Shown: in pieces, positions 8,205 through 17,645 of the stretch
Layout of the letters: every line of letters starts with the position of its first letter
Numbering within the stretch: position 1 is the first letter of the stretch
NCBI RefSeq assembly: GCF_034497705.1
Contig: NZ_JAXRUV010000001.1
Location: 124,001 to 188,000 of the forward strand
DNA length: 64,000 nucleotides
Source: Marinococcus luteus_A
Lineage (GTDB): Bacteria > Bacillota > Bacilli > Bacillales > Marinococcaceae
Reading direction: 5' to 3'
Notes under the pieces: generated by a model
Told to the model about the DNA's origin: nothing
Databases searched by the model: none
Seen by the model: only the letters and a program-made list of their open reading frames with translations
Translations under genes and position numbers: made by a program

Positions 8205-9289
8205 AGCGGAAATTAATACTGGAAAATGGAGCAGTTTTTCACGGGGAAGGCATTGGAAGCGAACGGGAAACCGTAGGGGAAGTCGTATTTAACACCGGGA
8301 TGACCGGTTATCAGGAAATTTTATCCGACCCGTCCTACTGCGATCAGCTGGTGACGCTGACGTACCCGCTGATCGGCAACTACGGCATTAACCGGGATGA
8401 CTTCGAAACGATGCATCCCTCTGCCGGCGGACTGATCGTCAAGGAAGCAGCTTCGCATCCGAGCAATTTCCGAAGCATCGGCACGCTCAGCGAATGGCTT
8501 TACGAAAAGGATATTCCCGGCCTGTGCGGCATTGATACACGTCGCCTGACGAAAATGATCCGGACCGCCGGCACGCTGCGCGGCAGACTATGCGTAGAAG
8601 AAGCGGAAGAGGAGGCAATCGTCCGGGAGCTGCAGCAGTGGATTGATCCCCGGGATCAGGTGTCCCGGGTCAGTACGAAAAATGCCTACCATGCACCGGG
8701 CAACGGTAAACGCGTCGTTTTGATGGATTACGGGGCTAAACACGGCATCACTCGGAACCTGCTCAGTCGTGGCTGCGATGTGTTTGTGCTCCCGTACAAC
8801 GCTACGGCGAAAGAAGTGCTTGCCCTGAACCCGGACGGAGTAATGCTCAGTAACGGCCCCGGAGACCCTGAAGACGTACCGGAGGCTGTGGAGACGCTCC
8901 GTAACCTGATCGGGGAAGTGCCAGTCTTTGGCATCTGCCTCGGGCACCAACTGCTGAGTCTTGCCTGCGGGGCTACATCCTCCAAGCTTAAATTTGGCCA
9001 CCGTGGGGGAAATCATCCGGTCAAGCAGGTAAAAACCGGACGGGTGGACATAACCTCCCAGAATCACGGCTATACCGTGGACCGGGATTCGCTGATGGGC
9101 ACTGACCTTATACTGACGCACGTCAACGTCAATGATGGCACGGTTGAAGGCGTCGAACACCGGGAATACCCTGCCTTCAGTGTTCAGTACCACCCGGAAG
9201 CATGCCCGGGACCGAGCGATGCCAACGACTTGTTCGACCAGTTTGTCCGGTTAATGAACCGCTACGAAAAAGTACCTACTCGAATATAA
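8201..9289 (+). CDS. carA: Carbamoyl-phosphate synthase small subunit, pyrimidine-specific
   Basis: Glutamine amidotransferase subunit (PyrAA) that supplies ammonia to the large subunit. The 362 residues comprise an N-terminal CarA-specific domain and a class I glutamine amidotransferase domain. The nucleophile Cys is at 246 in GICLGHQL, and the His and Glu of the triad are in YHPEACPGPSD near 331-333. It overlaps pyrC by four bases and is followed after 13 bases by the large subunit. Its place in the pyr operon marks it as the pyrimidine rather than the arginine isozyme. Confidence 0.97.
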   Translation: MKRKLILENGAVFHGEGIGSERETVGEVVFNTGMTGYQEILSDPSYCDQLVTLTYPLIGNYGINRDDFETMHPSAGGLIVKEAASHPSNFRSIGTLSEWLYEKDIPGLCGIDTRRLTKMIRTAGTLRGRLCVEEAEEEAIVRELQQWIDPRDQVSRVSTKNAYHAPGNGKRVVLMDYGAKHGITRNLLSRGCDVFVLPYNATAKEVLALNPDGVMLSNGPGDPEDVPEAVETLRNLIGEVPVFGICLGHQLLSLACGATSSKLKFGHRGGNHPVKQVKTGRVDITSQNHGYTVDRDSLMGTDLILTHVNVNDGTVEGVEHREYPAFSVQYHPEACPGPSDANDLFDQFVRLMNRYEKVPTRI

Positions 9290-9302
9290 AAGGGGAGTCA
9301 CC

Positions 9303-12300
9303 ATGCCAAAACGTACAGATATCCAAAAAATATTAGTGATTGGCTCTGGTCCTATAGTGATCGGCCAGGCGGCGGAGTTTGACTACGCCGGCACGCAGGC
9401 GTGCCAGGCGTTAAAGGAAGAAGGATACGAGGTCATTCTAATCAATTCCAACCCGGCAACCATCATGACGGACACTAACATTGCCGATCAGGTGTACATG
9501 GAGCCGCTCACCCTAGAATTTGTCGACCGGGTAATCCGTAAAGAACGGCCCGACGCCATTCTGCCAACCCTTGGCGGCCAGACCGGGTTGAATATGGCGA
9601 TGGAGCTGCACCGTCACGGGCTGCTCGAGCGGTATGATATTTCCCTTCTTGGCACCGAGCTCTCTGCCATTGAGCAGGCAGAGGACCGGGAGTCCTTCCG
9701 GAACCTCATGTACGAGCTGAACGAGCCGGTGCCAGAAAGCACCATCGTGCACAACCTTCAGGAGGCCGAAGCCTTTGTGGATGAAATCGGCTACCCGGTC
9801 ATCGTCCGTCCGGCCTATACGCTCGGCGGTACCGGCGGCGGCCTGGTGGACAATCACGACGAACTGGTGGAAATTGTCGGCTCCGGACTTAAATACAGTC
9901 CAGTAACCCAGTGCCTGCTGGAAAAAAGTATCGCCGGATTTAAAGAGCTTGAATACGAAGTGATGCGCGACAGCTCAGGACAGGCAATTGTCGTCTGCAA
10001 CATGGAAAATATCGACGCGGTAGGGGTTCATACCGGTGACTCGATCGTCACGGCCCCGAGCCAGACGCTTGCCGACCGGGAGTACCATATGCTCCGGGAC
10101 TCGTCCCTGAAAATCATCCGTGCGCTCGAAATTGAAGGCGGCTGCAACGTGCAGTTTGCTCTCTCCCCGGACAGCTTTGAATACTATATCATTGAAGTCA
10201 ACCCGCGCGTAAGCCGCTCCTCGGCACTTGCTTCCAAAGCCACCGGCTACCCGATCGCCAAGCTTGCAGCCAAGATTGCCTCGGGATATAAGCTCGATGA
10301 ACTGAAGAACCCGATTACCGGTACGACCTACGCAAGCTTCGAGCCGGCCCTTGATTACGTAGTAACGAAAATTCCCCGCTGGCCGTTCGACAAATTTGAG
10401 GCAGCGAACCGCCGGCTCGGCACACAGATGAAGGCGACCGGGGAAGTAATGGCCATCGGACGTTCATTCGAGGAGTCCATTTTAAAAGGCATCCGGTCGC
10501 TCGAACTCGGACGCGCATTTCTGACACACCTGGACTACGCAGAGGCCTCTGAAGAGAAGCTTATAGACAAGCTTATTCGTGCGGATGATGAGCGGCTGTT
10601 TTATATTGGGGAAGCATTGAAGCGCGGCTACTCGCTTGAGCAGCTGCACAGCTGGACAAAAATTGATTTGTTTTTCCTTGAAAAATTCGCCGGTATCGTC
10701 AAGGTTGCGGAAATGGCACGTGCCTATCCAAATGATGAAGAAATACTGCGGATGGCTAAGACAACCGGCATGGCTGACGAAACACTTGCGGCCTACTGGA
10801 ATACGACAGAGAAGCAGGTGCGCAGTCAGCGCCTCGATCTGGGAATTACGCCTGTGTATAAAATGGTCGACACGTGTGCCGCGGAATTTGAGTCCGAAAC
10901 GCCGTATTACTATTCCTCCTATGAAGAAGAAAACGAAAGCAGCAAAACCGGGCGTCCGTCTGTTATCGTCCTCGGTTCCGGCCCGATACGGATCGGGCAG
11001 GGAGTTGAATTTGACTACGCGACGGTGCATACCGTCTGGGCACTACAGGAAGCGGGATACGAAGCGATTATTATCAACAACAACCCGGAAACGGTGTCGA
11101 CAGACTTCAGCGTCTCCGACAAGCTGTACTTTGAGCCGCTTACAGTGGAAGATGTAATGCACGTAGTCGATGTAGAACAGCCGGAGGGTGTCATCGTTCA
11201 ATTCGGCGGTCAGACCGCCATTAACCTGGCGGATGGTCTCGCTGAGCACGGCGTAAAGATTCTGGGCACTACACTCGAGGACATGGACCGGGCAGAGGAC
11301 CGGGATAAATTTGAAGCGGCGCTGCAGTCGCTTCAAATTCCTCAGCCGCTCGGCCGTACAGCGGTCAGCACAGAAGAGGCACGGGTAGTGGCTGCTGATA
11401 TCGGCTATCCGGTTCTGGTCCGCCCGTCGTACGTCCTGGGTGGACGGGCGATGGAAATCGTCGGCAGTGAAAAAGAACTGCTTAACTACATGGAGCGGGC
11501 CGTACGCGTCAACCGCAAGCACCCGGTTCTGATCGATCGTTATATGGTCGGAAAAGAAGTAGAGGTCGACGCGATTTCAGATGGAGAGACAGTGCTTATA
11601 CCGGGGATCATGGAGCACATTGAACGCGCCGGGGTGCATTCGGGCGATTCGATTGCGGTCTATCCATCACAGACGCTCTCAGAGAAGACGAAACAAACAC
11701 TTGCCGAGCGGACGATCGCTATCGGAAAAGGACTGAACATCAAAGGTCTGCTGAACATTCAGTTCGTCATACACGAAGATGAAGTGTATGTGCTTGAAGT
11801 GAATCCACGGGCGAGCCGCACCCTGCCGTTTTTAAGTAAAATTACCGGATGTCCAATTGCAAAGCTTGCCACCCGGGTAATGGTCGGCGAAAGCCTTGCT
11901 TCCCTTGGGTACGAAAGCGGTCTATTGCCGGAGGCGGAAGGCGTTTCGGTCAAGGTGCCGGTCTTTTCCTTCGCCAAGCTCCGCCAGGTGGAAATATCGC
12001 TCGGCCCGGAAATGAAATCGACCGGAGAAGTGATGGGCCGGGATCAGACGCTCGAGAAAGCATTGTATAAAGGACTGATCGCTTCCGGGATGAAAATTCC
12101 AAATCACGGCACCGTGCTGTTCACTATCGCTGATGAATGGAAAAAGGAGGCACTTGCGCTCGCCAGGAGGTTTCATGCGATCGGCTATACGATTACAGCG
12201 ACCCAGGGAACCGCGGCGTGGCTGAACAAGGAAGGCATTCCGGCTTCCTCGGTCGCTAAGGTGGAAGAAGAGTCGCCAAATATTCTGGACTTTATACGGG

Positions 12301-12518
12301 AAGGCAAAGCCCAGTTTGTTATCAACACGATGGAAAAACAGAAAAAAGCGGCGGCGGACGGCTTCCGGATCCGGAGGGAAGCGGTGGAAAATGAAGTAGT
12401 ATGTCTCACATCCCTCGACACGGCCGGAGCCCTGTTGAAGGTGCTTGAGATGATTACCTTTTCCACAGAAGCCATGCCTGCGATGAAAGAAGATCGTACA
12501 AACGAGGTGATGGCGTGA
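9303..12518 (+). CDS. carB: Carbamoyl-phosphate synthase large subunit, pyrimidine-specific
   Basis: Large subunit (PyrAB) that makes carbamoyl phosphate from bicarbonate, ammonia and two ATP. The 1071 residues contain two homologous ATP-grasp halves. Each half opens with a GSGPI(V/R)IGQ-type nucleotide segment (about 14-22 and 555-563). The halves are joined by an oligomerisation region. The C-terminal methylglyoxal-synthase-like domain (about 935-1060, HAIGYTITATQGTAAWL) is the usual site of UMP and effector binding. Full length. The GTG start of pyrK overlaps the stop as GTGA. Confidence 0.98.
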   Translation: MPKRTDIQKILVIGSGPIVIGQAAEFDYAGTQACQALKEEGYEVILINSNPATIMTDTNIADQVYMEPLTLEFVDRVIRKERPDAILPTLGGQTGLNMAMELHRHGLLERYDISLLGTELSAIEQAEDRESFRNLMYELNEPVPESTIVHNLQEAEAFVDEIGYPVIVRPAYTLGGTGGGLVDNHDELVEIVGSGLKYSPVTQCLLEKSIAGFKELEYEVMRDSSGQAIVVCNMENIDAVGVHTGDSIVTAPSQTLADREYHMLRDSSLKIIRALEIEGGCNVQFALSPDSFEYYIIEVNPRVSRSSALASKATGYPIAKLAAKIASGYKLDELKNPITGTTYASFEPALDYVVTKIPRWPFDKFEAANRRLGTQMKATGEVMAIGRSFEESILKGIRSLELGRAFLTHLDYAEASEEKLIDKLIRADDERLFYIGEALKRGYSLEQLHSWTKIDLFFLEKFAGIVKVAEMARAYPNDEEILRMAKTTGMADETLAAYWNTTEKQVRSQRLDLGITPVYKMVDTCAAEFESETPYYYSSYEEENESSKTGRPSVIVLGSGPIRIGQGVEFDYATVHTVWALQEAGYEAIIINNNPETVSTDFSVSDKLYFEPLTVEDVMHVVDVEQPEGVIVQFGGQTAINLADGLAEHGVKILGTTLEDMDRAEDRDKFEAALQSLQIPQPLGRTAVSTEEARVVAADIGYPVLVRPSYVLGGRAMEIVGSEKELLNYMERAVRVNRKHPVLIDRYMVGKEVEVDAISDGETVLIPGIMEHIERAGVHSGDSIAVYPSQTLSEKTKQTLAERTIAIGKGLNIKGLLNIQFVIHEDEVYVLEVNPRASRTLPFLSKITGCPIAKLATRVMVGESLASLGYESGLLPEAEGVSVKVPVFSFAKLRQVEISLGPEMKSTGEVMGRDQTLEKALYKGLIASGMKIPNHGTVLFTIADEWKKEALALARRFHAIGYTITATQGTAAWLNKEGIPASSVAKVEEESPNILDFIREGKAQFVINTMEKQKKAAADGFRIRREAVENEVVCLTSLDTAGALLKVLEMITFSTEAMPAMKEDRTNEVMA

Positions 12519-13297
12519 TTCAAAAAGAATGGATGAGCGTCGTTTCTATCGACGAAATCGCAGCGTCGATTTTTGAAGTTGTACTCGAAGGCGATATGCC
12601 GGAGCGTATTCAGGCACCGGGACAATTTGTGCATGTGAAGACGTCACCGCATGTCGCCCCGCTACTGCGTCGTCCGGTCAGTATTAGTGAATACTGGCCT
12701 GACCAGCGGCGGATGGCGCTGGTTTTCCGGGCTGAAGGGGAAGGTACAAGCCGGATGGCAGCCTGGCGTACAGGCGACGAAGTGGATGTGCTCGGGCCGC
12801 TCGGCAACGGGTTTGATACGAGTGACGTGAACGAAGGAGAAAAGGCGCTGATTGTCGGAGGCGGTGTCGGCGTTCCGCCACTGCTCGGTCTCGCTAAACA
12901 GCTGGTGGGCCAGGGCATCCGGGTGCAGACCGTGCTCGGCTTTGCCGATGAATCCAGTGCATTCTTCCAGGAAAGATTCAGCGCACTCGGAGACTGCTTT
13001 GTGAGTACAATTGACGGAAGTATAGGGGAGGCTGGCTTTGTCACAGATGTGATTGACCGCCAGGGTCTTTCCTACGATGCTATTTACGCCTGTGGACCGC
13101 TGCCAATGCTTCGCGCGCTCGACAGCTCCTATGCGGCCGCAAAAGGGAAGCTTTCCCTTGAGGAACGTATGGGCTGCGGCATCGGCGCGTGCTTTGCCTG
13201 TGTGTGTCACACTACAGACGACCCTGACGGGACAAGCTACCGGAAGGTTTGCAGCGACGGCCCGGTCTTTCCGTGGGGAGAGGTGGTGCTGTCATGA
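12515..13297 (+). CDS. pyrK: Dihydroorotate dehydrogenase electron transfer subunit
   Basis: Iron-sulfur flavoprotein that passes electrons from PyrD to NAD+. The 260 residues show an FAD-binding front domain (RRPVSI near 52), a GGGVGVPPLLGLA nucleotide segment, and a C-terminal 2Fe-2S site with cysteines in MGCGIGACFACVC and KVCSDGPVF. The start is GTG inside the carB stop (GTGA), with GAGGTGAT just upstream. Its presence means the PyrD partner is the class 1B, NAD-linked type. The stop overlaps the pyrD start (ATGA). Confidence 0.96.
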   Translation: MIQKEWMSVVSIDEIAASIFEVVLEGDMPERIQAPGQFVHVKTSPHVAPLLRRPVSISEYWPDQRRMALVFRAEGEGTSRMAAWRTGDEVDVLGPLGNGFDTSDVNEGEKALIVGGGVGVPPLLGLAKQLVGQGIRVQTVLGFADESSAFFQERFSALGDCFVSTIDGSIGEAGFVTDVIDRQGLSYDAIYACGPLPMLRALDSSYAAAKGKLSLEERMGCGIGACFACVCHTTDDPDGTSYRKVCSDGPVFPWGEVVLS

Positions 13298-14205
13298 AAC
13301 TGCATGTAAGCCTGCCCGGGCTTGAAATGAAAAACCCTGTTATGCCGGCGAGCGGGTGCTTTGGCTTTGGAAAAGAATTTTCCCAACTGTATGACCTCAA
13401 TAACCTCGGAGCCATTGCGATTAAAGCGACCACCGAAGAAGCACGGTTCGGCAATGAAACACCGAGGGTGGCAGAAACAGAAGCAGGCATGCTAAACGCT
13501 ATCGGTCTGCAGAACCCGGGGCTTAAAGGAGTAATTGAACAGGAGCTGCCGTGGCTTCAGCAGTTGGACACGCCGGTTCTTGCAAATGTTGCGGGAACGA
13601 AAATGGAAGACTACGAAGCGGTGGCAGCCGGACTGTCGGAATCCGGAATGGTGGCAGCGCTGGAGCTCAATATTTCCTGCCCGAATGTGAAAGAAGGGGG
13701 CATTACGTTTGGCACCGACCCGAAGCTTGCGGCAGAGCTGACGAAAAGGGTGAAGCACGTGTCTGACGTGCCTGTTTATGTCAAGCTGTCTCCCAACGTG
13801 ACGGATATCACTGAAATTGCCAAAGCGGTGGAACATGCCGGCGCGGACGGCCTGTCACTGATTAACACATTATCGGGGATGAAAATTGATCCGGTGACGC
13901 GCAAGCCGCTGCTCGCCAATGAAATCGGGGGGCTTTCGGGACCGGCCATTAAGCCGGTGGCCATCCGGATGGTATATCAGGTGCGGCAGGTAACAGAACT
14001 GCCTATTATCGGTATGGGCGGCATTATGGGCATGGAGGACGTGCTGGAGTTTATGATGGCTGGAGCTGATGCGGTCGCTGTCGGAACAGCAAACATCAGC
14101 AACCCGTTTGCCTGCCCGGAAATCATTCAGGGGCTGACAGACTGGGCCGGCACAGAGGCGGCTTTGGACTGGGCCAGCTGGAAACGGGGCGGGGTGAAAG
14201 CATGA
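13294..14205 (+). CDS. pyrD: Dihydroorotate dehydrogenase, class 1B catalytic subunit
   Basis: FMN enzyme that oxidises dihydroorotate to orotate, working with PyrK. The 303 residues form a TIM-barrel. They include ASGCFGFG near 19-26, the active-site loop with Cys129 (NISCPNVKEGG), and the FMN-phosphate segment GMGGIMG near 246. The start at 13294 overlaps the pyrK stop as ATGA and gives the normal N-terminus MKLHVSLPGLEMKNP; a longer in-frame reading is not needed. The stop overlaps the pyrF start as ATGA. Confidence 0.97.
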   Translation: MKLHVSLPGLEMKNPVMPASGCFGFGKEFSQLYDLNNLGAIAIKATTEEARFGNETPRVAETEAGMLNAIGLQNPGLKGVIEQELPWLQQLDTPVLANVAGTKMEDYEAVAAGLSESGMVAALELNISCPNVKEGGITFGTDPKLAAELTKRVKHVSDVPVYVKLSPNVTDITEIAKAVEHAGADGLSLINTLSGMKIDPVTRKPLLANEIGGLSGPAIKPVAIRMVYQVRQVTELPIIGMGGIMGMEDVLEFMMAGADAVAVGTANISNPFACPEIIQGLTDWAGTEAALDWASWKRGGVKA

Positions 14206-14924
14206 AGGACCGTCCTCTGATTATTGCCATGGACGTGCCGGATAAACCGGAGGCGGCTGCCCTGCTCGCTTCATTCGGGCAGAAATCACTATTTTTAAAA
14301 GTCGGCATGGAATTATTTTATAAAGAAGGCCCAGCGCTTGTGGAGGAATGGAAAGCACAAGGACATCGGGTATTTCTTGACTTGAAGCTGCATGATATAC
14401 CCAATACGGTCCAGCGGGCTGCCGCTCAGCTGGCCCGGCTGCAGGTGGATCTTGTTACGGTCCATGCCGCTGGCGGAAGCCGGATGATGGCGGGTGCTGT
14501 AGAAGGCCTGGAGCAGGGCACCCGGGCCGGGCAGAAGAGACCTGCCTGCATAGCAGTCACTCAGCTGACGAGCACCTCCGAAACGATGCTGAACGAGGAG
14601 CTTGGCATACCGCTTTTGATGAACGAAGCGGTGGCAGCTTACGCGGATCTTGCCGAACGGTCGGGACAGGACGGCGTTGTCTGTGCTGCCGGAGAAGTGC
14701 CGCTCATTAAAAGCTCCCGGAGCCGCTCTTTTATTACCGTGACACCGGGAATACGCGGGACCGGTGAAGAGGCGGGAGATCAGGCCAGGGTAGTAACACC
14801 GCGGGGCGCAGCAGATCTTGGCAGTGACGCGATCGTCGTCGGACGCAGCATTACAAAAGCTGCTGATCCGGCTTCGGCTTATGAACAAATGGAACAGGAA
14901 TGGAGAATGCCCAATGCAGAATAA
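14202..14924 (+). CDS. pyrF: Orotidine 5'-phosphate decarboxylase
   Basis: Decarboxylates OMP to UMP, the last step of the pathway. The 240 residues form the compact barrel of the family. The catalytic Asp-Lys-Asp array is in DLKLHD (60-65), TVHAAGG follows near 86, and the phosphate-binding IVVGRSI is near the C-terminus. Length is typical. It overlaps pyrD by four bases and pyrE by eleven, so the whole distal operon appears translationally coupled. Confidence 0.97.
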   Translation: MKDRPLIIAMDVPDKPEAAALLASFGQKSLFLKVGMELFYKEGPALVEEWKAQGHRVFLDLKLHDIPNTVQRAAAQLARLQVDLVTVHAAGGSRMMAGAVEGLEQGTRAGQKRPACIAVTQLTSTSETMLNEELGIPLLMNEAVAAYADLAERSGQDGVVCAAGEVPLIKSSRSRSFITVTPGIRGTGEEAGDQARVVTPRGAADLGSDAIVVGRSITKAADPASAYEQMEQEWRMPNAE

Positions 14925-15540
14925 AGAACTTCTCAGCAGGGATCTGCTGACCATCGAAGCAGTGACACTGCGCCCGGATGAACCGTTCACCTGGTCTTCC
15001 GGTATCCGCTCCCCAATTTACTGCGACAACCGGCTGACGCTGTCTTACCCGGACGTACGGACCCGGGTGGCAGAAGGACTGGCGGAGCTGATCCGGAGTA
15101 ATTACCCTGATGCTACGATCGTCGCCGGCACCGCGACGGCCGGGATCGCTCATGCGGCGCTTGCAGCGGACAGGCTCGGCCTGCCGATGTGCTACGTGCG
15201 CGGTTCTTCCAAATCCCACGGCAAAGGCAATCAGATTGAAGGCCGGGTTACTCCAGAGGATAAAGTCGTAATCGTTGAGGATTTAATCTCCACAGGTCAA
15301 AGCATGATTACAGTCCAGCAGGCGCTTCTGGACGCAGGAGCCGACGTACTCGGAGCGGCTGCGATTTTCACGTATGAGCTGGAGGAAGCCGGAAGGCAGC
15401 TTAAAGAAGCGCAGCTGCCGGCCAAAACACTGACCAATTACTCCGCGCTGATCCAGATTGCTGCTGAGGAAGGCTACGTGCAGGAAAACGACATCGAACG
15501 TCTGCAGGAATGGAAGCAGGCCCCGGCGTCCTGGGCGTAA
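14914..15540 (+). CDS. pyrE: Orotate phosphoribosyltransferase
   Basis: Converts orotate and PRPP to OMP. The 208-residue chain carries the PRPP-binding motif VVIVEDLISTGQS near 117-129 and the flexible-loop segment with KSHGKGN near 101. The ATG at 14914 lies inside the end of pyrF; an earlier in-frame reading would add an unsupported 32 residues. It is the last gene of the pyr operon and is closed by a long terminator. Confidence 0.96.
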   Translation: MQNKELLSRDLLTIEAVTLRPDEPFTWSSGIRSPIYCDNRLTLSYPDVRTRVAEGLAELIRSNYPDATIVAGTATAGIAHAALAADRLGLPMCYVRGSSKSHGKGNQIEGRVTPEDKVVIVEDLISTGQSMITVQQALLDAGADVLGAAAIFTYELEEAGRQLKEAQLPAKTLTNYSALIQIAAEEGYVQENDIERLQEWKQAPASWA

Positions 15541-15545
15541 ATACG

Positions 15546-15600
15546 AAAAAAAGCTTTTTCCGGACAGCTGGGCTGTGCCGGAAGAAGCTTTTTTTATTTT
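15546..15600 (+). terminator. Bidirectional terminator between pyrE and rqcH
   Basis: Arms of about 18 bases, from the A-run through AAGCTTTTTCCGG and back through CCGGAAGAAGCTT into a T-run, enclose an inner ACAGC-GCTGT hairpin. The flanking A and T runs let it end both the pyr operon and the convergent rqcH transcript. The rqcH stop codon lies inside the distal arm. Confidence 0.9.
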
Positions 15601-17330
15601 GCAGCGGTCTGGGCCTTGGCCCGGTTTTTCATTTCAAGGACAAGGCTTTCCTCCGGAGTGACAAACAGGGTGGACTGCTGGTCATAGGTCACAAATCCGG
15701 GCTTGGCACCGTTTGGTTTTCGTACGTGCCGGATCAGGGTGTAGTCGACCGGCACCGAGGACGAGGAGCGCGCTTTGGAGAAATAGGCGGCCAGGACAGC
15801 CGCTTCCTTTAACGTTTCCTCGTCCACGTCTGTGGAGCGGATCACCACGTGGGAGCCGGGGATATCTTTAGTGTGCAGCCAGGTGTCTCCGGCGTTTGCG
15901 ACCCGATTGGTGACGTATTCGTTCTGGCGGTTGTTTTTTCCAACGAGCAGAAGTGTGCCGGCCGAGGAAACATACTGTTCAACCTGCGGTTTCGTGTTTT
16001 TCTTCTGTTTTTTCTTTTGAACACGTTTTTTCAGATAGCCGCCGTCCGACAATTCTTCGCGTATGTCGTCAATGTCAGATGGGGCAGCCGTTTCCACCTG
16101 CTGAATCAGCCGGTCGAGGTAATCAATCTCGCGACGGGTCAGCTTGATCTGTTTTTTCGCTTCGGAAAGCGAGGTTTTGGCTTTATTATAGCGTTTAAAA
16201 TACCGCTGGGCATTATCTGACGGCGAGAGCTCAGGCTCAAGCTCAATGGTAAGCGTGCCGCCTTCCGGATCGTAGTAATCTGTTACTTCGATTTCATTTT
16301 CACCACCGCGGAGCTGGTGCATGTGGGCGGTTAACAGCTCCCCGTATTTTTGGTAGACGAGGCGGTTTTCGGCCTGGGTAATCGTCTGGCGCAGCTTTTT
16401 CAGCTTGCGCTCGTTTTTTTCGCGTTCGTTCTGTAGAAACCGTTCGAGGTCATGGGCCTGCTGGTGCACGCGGTCACGTTCGGCTTTGCCGTTATGATAG
16501 CGGTCGAGCATGGCGCTCACCGAGTCAAAATTCTCCTTCGTGCCGTCCACATGAGTAAGGTCAATGGCGCTGTAATATTCTTTATTCGCTTCGGTGGTCA
16601 CAATCTGCGGCTTAAAATTCCCGTTTTTAACGTCATGCATGAGCGAAGTAAACGTCTCGGCCAGTTTCTGCAGCGAACCGAGACCGGCACGGTGCGTGGC
16701 TTCTTTGGCACTCTGGGGAGAAATCCCTTCAAACGCCTGCATCAGCTGGCGGTCGAGCTTGCCCTGGTTGGCGTCGAGTGCTCTCAGCACGTCACCGGCT
16801 TCAGCTTTGAGGGGGTTCGCCTTATGCTGGGACGGTGGTCCGATATAGGCCTGGCCCGGGAGAATCGTGCGGACCGTGTTCTGGGCCGGGGAAATATGCT
16901 TCATGCTGTCGAGAATATGCGTACGGTCCTCATTAAGAAGCACGACATTACTGTGCTTGCCCATGATTTCCATGACCAGGGTCCGTTCCGTAAGATCACC
17001 GATTTCATCTTTGTTTTCAATGCGCAGCGAAACGATCCGCTCAAGTCCCTGTTGTGACACCTCCCGGACGAAGCCACCTTCTAGGTGCTTGCGAAGCAGC
17101 ATGCAGAACATGGAAGGCTCCTTGGGATTCTGGTACTTTTCATCTGTTAGATGCATTCTCGACAGGGAAGGGTTCACCGACAGCAGGAGCTGGTGATTTT
17201 TGCGGTTCGCCCGCACTGAAATGACCAGGTCAGTTTTGTAGGGCTGGTGTATTTTTGTAATCCGGCCGTTTTGGAGCGTCTGCTGGACCTCCTGGACAAC
17301 GGCCTGGGTCATGATTCCGTCAAAGCTCAC
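15594..17330 (-). CDS. rqcH: RqcH ribosome quality control factor (NEMF/Rqc2 family)
   Basis: Binds the peptidyl-tRNA-obstructed 50S subunit and recruits tRNA-Ala for C-terminal alanine tailing of stalled peptides; long annotated as a fibronectin-binding protein (B. subtilis YloA). The 578 residues have the NFACT-N domain (MSFDGIMTQAVVQEV, ERTLVMEIMGKHSN), two helix-hairpin-helix modules, a long coiled coil (about 280-420), and a C-terminal NFACT-R domain (DTWLHTKDIPGSHVVIR). The start is GTG, with AAAGGATG upstream on the minus strand. The DR motif essential in B. subtilis (Asp97-Arg98) reads Glu97-Arg98 here. Confident family assignment. Confidence 0.94.
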   Translation of the reverse strand: MSFDGIMTQAVVQEVQQTLQNGRITKIHQPYKTDLVISVRANRKNHQLLLSVNPSLSRMHLTDEKYQNPKEPSMFCMLLRKHLEGGFVREVSQQGLERIVSLRIENKDEIGDLTERTLVMEIMGKHSNVVLLNEDRTHILDSMKHISPAQNTVRTILPGQAYIGPPSQHKANPLKAEAGDVLRALDANQGKLDRQLMQAFEGISPQSAKEATHRAGLGSLQKLAETFTSLMHDVKNGNFKPQIVTTEANKEYYSAIDLTHVDGTKENFDSVSAMLDRYHNGKAERDRVHQQAHDLERFLQNEREKNERKLKKLRQTITQAENRLVYQKYGELLTAHMHQLRGGENEIEVTDYYDPEGGTLTIELEPELSPSDNAQRYFKRYNKAKTSLSEAKKQIKLTRREIDYLDRLIQQVETAAPSDIDDIREELSDGGYLKKRVQKKKQKKNTKPQVEQYVSSAGTLLLVGKNNRQNEYVTNRVANAGDTWLHTKDIPGSHVVIRSTDVDEETLKEAAVLAAYFSKARSSSSVPVDYTLIRHVRKPNGAKPGFVTYDQQSTLFVTPEESLVLEMKNRAKAQTAAK

Positions 17331-17395
17331 GTTCGATCATCCTTTACTCGTACAAGCAGGAGAAATTCTTCTGCTGCTTGCGTTCTGTACGGTGG

Positions 17396-17406
17396 ATTAT
17401 AGCATA
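17396..17406 (-). promoter_or_regulatory. Extended -10 promoter for rqcH
   Basis: On the minus strand TATGC-TATAAT is a perfect -10 with the extended TG motif, about 65 bases before the GTG start. The -35 region is poor, as is common with extended -10 promoters. Confidence 0.65.
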
Positions 17407-17460
17407 ATGAAAAGCGCGCCGTCTTGTCTGCTGAATAAACATTGGTTGTGGGCTGAAGAG

Positions 17461-17476
17461 ATATTGTTTACAATAT
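17461..17476. repeat. 16-bp palindrome between rqcH and remA
   Basis: ATATTGT and ACAATAT are perfect 7-base inverted arms separated by TT. The site sits about 60 bases upstream of each flanking promoter region and resembles a repressor operator. No known regulator is assigned. Confidence 0.6.
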
Positions 17477-17515
17477 AGAAGTACATAATGTTCGGGCCTC
17501 GCCGCGAAGCATCGT

Positions 17516-17545
17516 TTGTGACGCTTGAAATAATCGTGCTATACT
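17516..17545 (+). promoter_or_regulatory. Promoter candidate for remA-gmk-rpoZ
   Basis: TTGTGA and TATACT are separated by 18 bases. The -10 box is good and the -35 box moderate. Confidence 0.5.
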
Positions 17546-17645
17546 GAGGCAGGAGAACAACTCGTCAGGAACCGCAGAAGAAAACATATATGAACCATTT
17601 TTTCAGGCAGCAGCTAGAGGGATGGTCCGACCAGGAGGGGTAGTT

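Larger units (their letters stand above)
17331..17645. other. Divergent rqcH-remA intergenic region
   Basis: No coding sequence is visible in these 315 bases. They hold the rqcH promoter near 17400, a near-perfect palindrome at 17461-17476, and a remA promoter candidate near 17516-17545. A leader of about 90 bases then runs to the remA start. In B. subtilis two genes, yloB and yloC, occupy this space. Confidence 0.7.

Noticed and set aside
17464..17489. Promoter formed by TTTACA and CATAAT between rqcH and remA
   Set aside because: The spacing is only 11 bases, too short for a sigma-A promoter.
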